Part shown: piece by piece, positions 59,017 to 64,000 of the stretch
How the letters are laid out: each line of letters opens with the position of its first letter
Numbering within the stretch: position 1 is the first letter of the stretch
Notes under the pieces: generated by a model
What the model saw: the letters and a program-made list of their open reading frames with translations, nothing else
What the model was told of the DNA's origin: nothing
Database searches by the model: none
NCBI RefSeq assembly: GCF_900099965.1
Contig: NZ_FNDJ01000012.1
Span: 124,001 to 188,000 of the forward strand
DNA length: 64,000 bases
Reading direction: 5' to 3'
DNA from: Nonomuraea jiangxiensis
Lineage (GTDB): Bacteria; Actinomycetota; Actinomycetes; Streptosporangiales; Streptosporangiaceae
Made by a program: the position numbers and the translations under genes

Positions 59017-61053
59017 TTGCGAGTCCTGGCCGTTGTTCCCGCCCGCGGAGGTTCGGCGGGCGTACCCCTGAAGAACCTCGCCCTGGTCGGGGGCGTCCCC
59101 CTGGTCACGCGCGCCGTGCGAGCCGCGCTGCGCGCTGAACTGGTGGACCGGGTCGTGGTCAGCACCGACCACGACTGCATCGCCGAGACCGCCAGGCAGG
59201 CGGGCGCCGAGGTCGTCGAACGGCCCGAGGAGCTCAGCGGCGCGACCGCCTCCAGCGAGTCGGCCGTGCTGCACGCGCTCGACGCTCTCGGCGAGGACCC
59301 CGAGGTCGTCGTCCTCGTGCAGTGCACGAGCGCGTTCATCGACCCCGCGGACCTGTCGGCCGCGGTGCGCAAGGTGCTCGACGGGGAGGCCGACTCGGTG
59401 GTGTCGGGCCTGCCGACGCACGAGTTCCTCTGGACGGCCGCCGGCGGCGGGGTCAACCACGACCCGGCCGTCAGGCAGCGCAGGCAGGACCGCGAGCCCG
59501 AGTTCCGCGAGAACGGCGCCTTCTACGTCATGCGCACCTCCGGCCTGCGCGAACACGGCCACCGCTTCTTCGGCAGGACCGCCGTCCAGCCCGTGCCGGC
59601 GCGGCACGGCATCGAGGTGGACGCCCCCGAGGACCTGGAGCTCGTCCGCGCGCTCGCCCCGTTCATCGACGTGCCCGAGCCGATCGACGTGGACGCGGTC
59701 ATCACCGACTTCGACGGCGTGCACACCGACGACCGCGCCTACGTCGACTCCGACGGCCGCGAGATGGTGCTGGTCAGCCGCTCGGACGGGATGGGCGTCT
59801 CGCTGCTGCGCCGCTCCGGCGTGAAGGTCCTGATCATGTCCACCGAGCACAACCCGGTGGTGGCCGCCCGCGCCCGCAAGCTCGGCGTGCCCGTGCTGCA
59901 GGGGCTGGCCGACAAGCGCACCGTGCTGCGCGACTGGCTGAGGATCGAGGGCCTCGACCCCGCCCGGGTGGCCTACGTCGGCAACGACGTCAACGACCTC
60001 GGCCCGATGAGCGAGGTCGGCTGGCCGGTCGCGACGCCCGACGCCCACCCGCGCGTTCGCGCCGCCGCCAGGGTCGTGCTGACCAGGGCCGGCGGGGACG
60101 GCGCCGTGCGCGAGCTCTGCGACCGCGTGGTGGCCGCGCGGCCGGAGCCGACGGCGACCGAGGTCAGGACGCAGCCCAGGCTGGGCCCGGTGGCCATCGG
60201 CGACGTGCTGGTCGGCGAGGGTGAGCCGGTCTACGTGATCGGCGAGATCGGCATCAACCACAACGGCGACCTCGACCTCGCCCGCCGCCTCATCGACGTG
60301 GCGGCCGAGGCCGGCTGCCAGGCGGTCAAGTTCCAGAAGCGCACTCCCGCGATCTGCGTGCCCGAGGAGCAGAAGGGGCAGATCAGGCAGACGCCGTGGG
60401 GCGAGATGACCTACCTGGAGTACAAGGAGCGGACCGAGTTCGGGTACGACGAGTACCGGCAGATCGCGAAATACTGCGACGAGCGTGGCCTGCACTGGTT
60501 CGCCTCGCCGTGGGACGTGCCCTCCGTGGAGTTCCTGGAGGAGATGGACGTCCTGGTGCACAAGGTGGCCTCGGCCAGCGTCGCCGACCACGAGCTGCTG
60601 CGTGCCCTGGCGGCCACCGGCAAGCCGCTCATCCTGTCCACCGGCATGTCCACGCTGTCGGAGATCGACGCGGCCGTAGAGATCCTCGGCACCGATAAGC
60701 TGATCATGATGCACGCCACCTCGACGTACCCGCTGCCGCCCGAGGAGGCCAACCTGCGCACGATCACGACCCTGAAGGACCGCTACGGCGTCCCCGTCGG
60801 CTACTCCGGCCACGAGCGCGGCCTGCAGATCTCGCTGGCCGCCGTCACGCTCGGCGCGGTCTGCGTGGAGCGGCACATCACGCTCGACCGCACCATGTGG
60901 GGCTCCGACCACGCCGCCTCGCTTGAGCCCTCCGGCCTGGAGCACCTCGTACGCGACATCAGGATCATCGAGCAAGCCCTGGGCGACGGCGTCAAGCGCG
61001 TCTTCCCGGGTGAGGAGGCGCCCAAGGCGCGTCTCCGCAGGGTGACCGTCTGA
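59017..61053 (+). CDS. Trifunctional sialic-acid-type enzyme: CMP-sugar cytidylyltransferase, HAD phosphatase and NeuB-like synthase
   Basis: 678 residues in three modules. Residues ~1-225: NeuA-type cytidylyltransferase (VPARGGSAGVPLKN). Residues ~226-385: a KdsC-like HAD phosphatase (ITDFDGVHTDDRAYVDSDGR, GNDVNDLGPM). Residues ~390-678: NeuB-type synthase (IGEIGINHNGDLDLA, VKFQKRTP, LSTGMSTLSEID, GYSGHE), without the C-terminal SAF/antifreeze domain. Together they could make a nonulosonic acid phosphate or free acid, dephosphorylate it and activate it with CMP. TTG at 59017 has GAGGAGA 6 nt upstream. First gene of a three-gene run with a GT2 and a polysialyltransferase-like gene. Confidence 0.93.
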   Translation: MRVLAVVPARGGSAGVPLKNLALVGGVPLVTRAVRAALRAELVDRVVVSTDHDCIAETARQAGAEVVERPEELSGATASSESAVLHALDALGEDPEVVVLVQCTSAFIDPADLSAAVRKVLDGEADSVVSGLPTHEFLWTAAGGGVNHDPAVRQRRQDREPEFRENGAFYVMRTSGLREHGHRFFGRTAVQPVPARHGIEVDAPEDLELVRALAPFIDVPEPIDVDAVITDFDGVHTDDRAYVDSDGREMVLVSRSDGMGVSLLRRSGVKVLIMSTEHNPVVAARARKLGVPVLQGLADKRTVLRDWLRIEGLDPARVAYVGNDVNDLGPMSEVGWPVATPDAHPRVRAAARVVLTRAGGDGAVRELCDRVVAARPEPTATEVRTQPRLGPVAIGDVLVGEGEPVYVIGEIGINHNGDLDLARRLIDVAAEAGCQAVKFQKRTPAICVPEEQKGQIRQTPWGEMTYLEYKERTEFGYDEYRQIAKYCDERGLHWFASPWDVPSVEFLEEMDVLVHKVASASVADHELLRALAATGKPLILSTGMSTLSEIDAAVEILGTDKLIMMHATSTYPLPPEEANLRTITTLKDRYGVPVGYSGHERGLQISLAAVTLGAVCVERHITLDRTMWGSDHAASLEPSGLEHLVRDIRIIEQALGDGVKRVFPGEEAPKARLRRVTV

Positions 61054-61091
61054 CCGTCCCGTACTCCATAGGCCCCCCAGGAGAAATACCG

Positions 61092-62072
61092 TTGATCACC
61101 CTCTCGGTTGTCGTGCCGGTCCGGGACGGCGAGCGCTTCATCGCCGACGCGCTGACCTCGCTCTGCCGTAACGCCCGGCGCGACTTCGAGTTCATCGTCG
61201 TGAACGACGGTTCCGTGGACGCGACCGGGGACATCATCGAGGACTTCCTCCCTGATCTCCCCGGGCTCACCGTGTTGCGCAACCCCGCCCCCGTCGGGCT
61301 GGCGGACGCGCGCAACACGGGCCTGTCGGCCGCGTCCGGCCGGTACGTGACGTTCATGGACGGTGACGACTGGCTCGCGCCCGGCTATCTGGCGCAGCTC
61401 GTCGCCGCCATCGACGGGCTCGGCTGCGACTTCGTACGCACCGACCACGTCCAGGTCGAGGGCCGCAAACGGGTGCTGCACCGGGCCCCGATGACGCGGC
61501 GCGGCGTGGTGCTCAATCCGCGCGACGCCATCCTGCCGGCCAGCGTGCGGACCATGGTCGACTACCCGTACGCGTGGGCCGGGATCTACCGGCGCTCCCT
61601 GCGGGACCTGCTGCACTTCCCCGGCTCGCTGCACACCGCCGAGGACCGGCCGTGGATCTGGCGGCTGCACCGCGAGGCCGCGACGTTCTCGGTCGTGTCA
61701 CTGGCCGGGGTGTTCTACCGGCGCCTGGTCTCCGGGTCGCTGACACAGGTCGGCGACGAGCGCCAGCTGCACTTCTTCGACGCGTTCGAGCTGGTGCTCA
61801 AGGACCTGGAGCCGGAGTTCCAGCCCAAGGCCGTACGGAACTTCTGCGCGCTGCTCGCCCACCACCTCGGGCTCGCCGACCGGTTCACGCCGGCGCTGCG
61901 GGCCCGCTTCGAGGAGCGGGGCGCGCAGATGGTGCGCGCGTTACCGCGGGACCTGGTGGCCGAGTCGGTGGCGCGGATGTCCATCGAGCGCGAGACCACG
62001 CTCCGGGCCCTGGTGCCCGATCTGCCCCCCAGCCCGCACATCCGGGTCCGCCGTGACCGGGAGGAGTCCTAG
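61092..62072 (+). CDS. Glycosyltransferase family 2
   Basis: 326 residues. GT-A fold: SVVVPVRDGERFI, FIVVNDGSVDAT, LADARNTGLSAASG and DXD-like MDGDDWLAPGYL. It adds a sugar from a nucleotide donor. TTG start at 61092 with AGGAGA upstream. The stop overlaps the next start by one base (TAGTG), so they are coupled. Probably builds the acceptor or part of the polymer made by the locus. Confidence 0.9.
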   Translation: MITLSVVVPVRDGERFIADALTSLCRNARRDFEFIVVNDGSVDATGDIIEDFLPDLPGLTVLRNPAPVGLADARNTGLSAASGRYVTFMDGDDWLAPGYLAQLVAAIDGLGCDFVRTDHVQVEGRKRVLHRAPMTRRGVVLNPRDAILPASVRTMVDYPYAWAGIYRRSLRDLLHFPGSLHTAEDRPWIWRLHREAATFSVVSLAGVFYRRLVSGSLTQVGDERQLHFFDAFELVLKDLEPEFQPKAVRNFCALLAHHLGLADRFTPALRARFEERGAQMVRALPRDLVAESVARMSIERETTLRALVPDLPPSPHIRVRRDREES

Positions 62073-63319
62073 TGAAGGTCTTCTACGCCTCGACGCTGTT
62101 CGGGGCGATGTCCCTGGCTGCCGCCATCGACGACGGCCGGTTCGGCGGCGGGCGCCGCGTCCTCGTCGTGTCCAACAACGCGGCCATCCCCGAGGTGTCG
62201 ACGCCACTGGACCAGGCGCCCGGATTCGCGGTGCTGCGCTCCCGGTTCGACGAGGTGCTCTCCTGGAACGAGCTGATCGCGCCGCTGCACCCGTCCGACT
62301 GGCGGGCGCGCGTCATCGAGGTCCCGATGATGGAGCGCCTGATCCGCGCCCACTGGCGGCTGGACGGGGTCGAGGAGCTGGTGCTGGAGTCGATCGCGGT
62401 GGCGCCGGCGCGGACGATCGCGGGGCTGGTGCGCGACTGTCCGATCACCGTCTACTCCGACGGGCTGATGAGCTACGGCCCGACCCGCGACCCGCTGCCG
62501 GCCGAGATCTTCCGCCGCATCGGGCGGCTGCTCCACCTGGACCTGGTGCCGGGGCTGACGCCGCTGCTGCTCAGCGAGTACGGCGTCGCCCCCGCCGTCC
62601 TGCCCGAGGAGCGGTTCCTGTCGATCGTGCACGAGGTGGCCACCACCGCGCCCGAGATGCCGACCGGCCCGGCCGTCATCCTCGGGCAATACCTGTCGGC
62701 GCTGGAGATCGTCACGCCGGAGGAGGAGGCCGAGCTGCACGAGACGATGCTCAAGGCGCTGGTCGCCCGCGGCTACCGGGACATCGTCTTCAAGCCGCAC
62801 CCGGCGGCCGGCCGCCGGCACGCCCAGCTGCTGCGGGCCGCGGCCGGGCCGCTCGGCGTGCGGCTCTCGGTGGCCGGGGACAACGTGCCGGCCGAGGTGT
62901 GCTTCGCGGCGCTCCGGCCGGAGCTGGTGGTGGGCTGCTTCTCCACCGGTCTGGTGACGGCCCAGCGCTATTTCGGGCTGCAGGTCGCCTCCTATGGCAC
63001 GGAGATGGTGCTCGACCGGCTGACGCCGTACGAGAACAGCAACCGGATCCCGGTCACCATCGTCGACGCCCTGCTGCCCCGGATGTCGGCGGACGGCACG
63101 ATCGAGCAGCCGCCGGCCGTGGACCTGCCCCGGCTCGTCCGGGCGGTCGGCTACTGCATGCAGGCCGACAGCTACCCGGACCTGCGGCCGGAGAGCATCG
63201 AGTTCGACCGGCGCTACTTCAAGCGCAAGCGGCTGGAGGTGCTGGGCCTCACCGGCGCCGGAGTGGGCAAGCCCAGCACGTTCACCAAGATCCGCAGGAA
63301 GATCAGGTCAGCGATTTGA
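62072..63319 (+). CDS. Polysialyltransferase-family glycosyltransferase (PF07388-like)
   Basis: 415 residues. It has the features expected of bacterial polysialyltransferase-type enzymes: an acidic-Gly motif YSDGLMSYG, the HP motif FKPHPAAG and the S/T motif CFSTGLVTAQRY near the C-terminus. It would use CMP-nonulosonate to extend a polymer, matching the upstream CMP-sugar fusion enzyme. GTG start. The 3' end overlaps the convergent gene by 17 bp. Confidence 0.85.
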   Translation: MKVFYASTLFGAMSLAAAIDDGRFGGGRRVLVVSNNAAIPEVSTPLDQAPGFAVLRSRFDEVLSWNELIAPLHPSDWRARVIEVPMMERLIRAHWRLDGVEELVLESIAVAPARTIAGLVRDCPITVYSDGLMSYGPTRDPLPAEIFRRIGRLLHLDLVPGLTPLLLSEYGVAPAVLPEERFLSIVHEVATTAPEMPTGPAVILGQYLSALEIVTPEEEAELHETMLKALVARGYRDIVFKPHPAAGRRHAQLLRAAAGPLGVRLSVAGDNVPAEVCFAALRPELVVGCFSTGLVTAQRYFGLQVASYGTEMVLDRLTPYENSNRIPVTIVDALLPRMSADGTIEQPPAVDLPRLVRAVGYCMQADSYPDLRPESIEFDRRYFKRKRLEVLGLTGAGVGKPSTFTKIRRKIRSAI

Positions 63320-64000
63320 GGTAGCGGCGCATCCGCCGCTTGGCCCGCCAGCCCGCCCGCAACATCGTGGGCGGCACCTCCACCCGCAACCTGGCCCTGC
63401 GCCGCGCGGCCGCGAACTCGGGCCCGTCGAGCAGTGACTTGGCGGGCACCCGCGGCCGCGAGATCACCAGCCCGGCCAGCAGTCCCGCCCAGTCGTTGCG
63501 CTCGGCCGGCTGGAAGTAGTTGGCCGCGCACCACCGCTCCGCGGCCGTCCGGAAGTCGCCCTTGGCCAGGTCGTCGAGCGTGCCCAGCAGGTCGCTATCC
63601 TCGAACACCAGGTTGATCATCTCGGCGCTCACGCCGAAGTCGCTCAGCACCAGCGACGGCACGCCCATGGCGATGGCCTCCAGCGCCGCCGTCGAGCTCA
63701 CCGTGACGAACCCGGCCGCGTGCGAGAGCTGCTCGTACATCGAGCCGGCCTCGAAGAGCAGCCGGCCCGGCTCGCCCATCTCCCGCCACAGCCGCTGGTA
63801 GTGGTGGCGCTCGTTGTGCGTCTGCCGCTCGTCCTCCAGGGCGCGCAGCTTGACCACCACGTCCAGGTCGGGCCGCCGCGCGGCCAGCTCGGCCAGCGCG
63901 GTCAGGATGCTCTCGCGCTGCTCGCGCTGGCGCGGCACCTTGGCCTGCGTGGCGAACACGACCCGGTTGCCACTCCCGGAGACGACCTCCGGCCGCAGGA
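63303..64000 (-). CDS. Glycosyltransferase-like protein, C-terminal part (5' end beyond the window)
   Basis: At least 232 codons, open to the window edge. Contains LVVFATQAKVPRQREQRESI-like start of a UDP-sugar-binding C-domain, VVVKLRALEDERQTHNE, AGFVTVSSTAALEAIAMGVP (a nucleotide-binding STA.E...G.P loop typical of GT-B transferases) and a basic C-terminus (WRAKRRMRRYL). Probably a partner glycosyltransferase of the nonulosonic acid locus. The exact family is not certain. Confidence 0.65.
   Translation of the reverse strand, partial: LRPEVVSGSGNRVVFATQAKVPRQREQRESILTALAELAARRPDLDVVVKLRALEDERQTHNERHHYQRLWREMGEPGRLLFEAGSMYEQLSHAAGFVTVSSTAALEAIAMGVPSLVLSDFGVSAEMINLVFEDSDLLGTLDDLAKGDFRTAAERWCAANYFQPAERNDWAGLLAGLVISRPRVPAKSLLDGPEFAAARRRARLRVEVPPTMLRAGWRAKRRMRRYLKSLT

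Overview
The window is chromosomal DNA of a very GC-rich actinomycete. Start codons are often GTG or TTG, intergenic gaps are short, and sequence patterns are clearly actinobacterial (proline-rich membrane-anchored proteins, a Ser/Thr protein kinase, an LCP cell-wall enzyme, a CYP102-type P450, many TetR/LacI/ROK/IclR regulators). A complete zwf-edd-glk-eda Entner-Doudoroff set and the general gene style suggest Streptosporangiaceae, perhaps Nonomuraea, where this pathway is known to operate. That assignment is an inference. No rRNA, tRNA, CRISPR array, phage or insertion sequence was recognised, so this looks like ordinary chromosome with patches of accessory genes.

Layout. 1-14.1 kb: 5' stub of a LysR regulator, a zinc metallopeptidase, an LCP glycopolymer ligase, a membrane-embedded spermidine-synthase-like methyltransferase, a subtilase, a DrrAB-type ABC exporter with a divergent TetR regulator and a shared palindromic operator, a DUF4190 membrane protein, a one-domain voltage-gated cation channel, a zinc-ligand-free ribosomal protein S4, a D-galactonate dehydratase, a mucin-like membrane protein and a TetR regulator. 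14.1-22.3 kb: an ABC-F ATPase, then a ROK regulator divergent from the Entner-Doudoroff operon. 22.3-28 kb: a NACHT/leucine-rich-repeat (NLR-like) gene broken by two frameshifts, a truncated IclR regulator running into 24-bp tandem repeats, and a degenerate cytochrome P450. 28-46.4 kb: a receptor-like Ser/Thr kinase, a second KDPG-aldolase-like gene with a 2-hydroxyacid dehydrogenase, a NarL-type two-component system, an MFS transporter, a LacI regulator facing a sugar-ABC ATPase that is preceded by a 22-codon small ORF, an S51-peptidase/CysRS-tail fusion, an acyltransferase, a zinc efflux pump with its ArsR sensor, and an acyl-CoA dehydrogenase/MaoC/ACT-domain group. 46.6-58.9 kb: a CYP102-type self-sufficient P450 with a TetR regulator and twin operators, a secreted beta-helix protein, an alpha-glucosidase, an orphan sensor kinase, and a DctA transporter with a DcuSR/CitAB-type two-component system. 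59-64 kb: the start of a sialic-acid-like polymer locus with a three-domain cytidylyltransferase-phosphatase-NeuB fusion, a GT2 glycosyltransferase, a polysialyltransferase-family protein and a partial convergent gene.

How genes fit together. Zwf, Edd, Glk and Eda take glucose to pyruvate and glyceraldehyde-3-phosphate under a probable ROK regulator. The LacI regulator, ABC ATPase and alpha-glucosidase look like parts of an alpha-glucoside regulon. The DcuSR-like pair flanks the C4-dicarboxylate transporter it probably controls. A recurring feature is short tandem duplications (15-33 bp) located at or just after stop codons. The most interesting items are the broken NLR-like gene, the NeuA-HAD-NeuB fusion, the small ORF before the sugar ATPase and the several strong palindromic operators.
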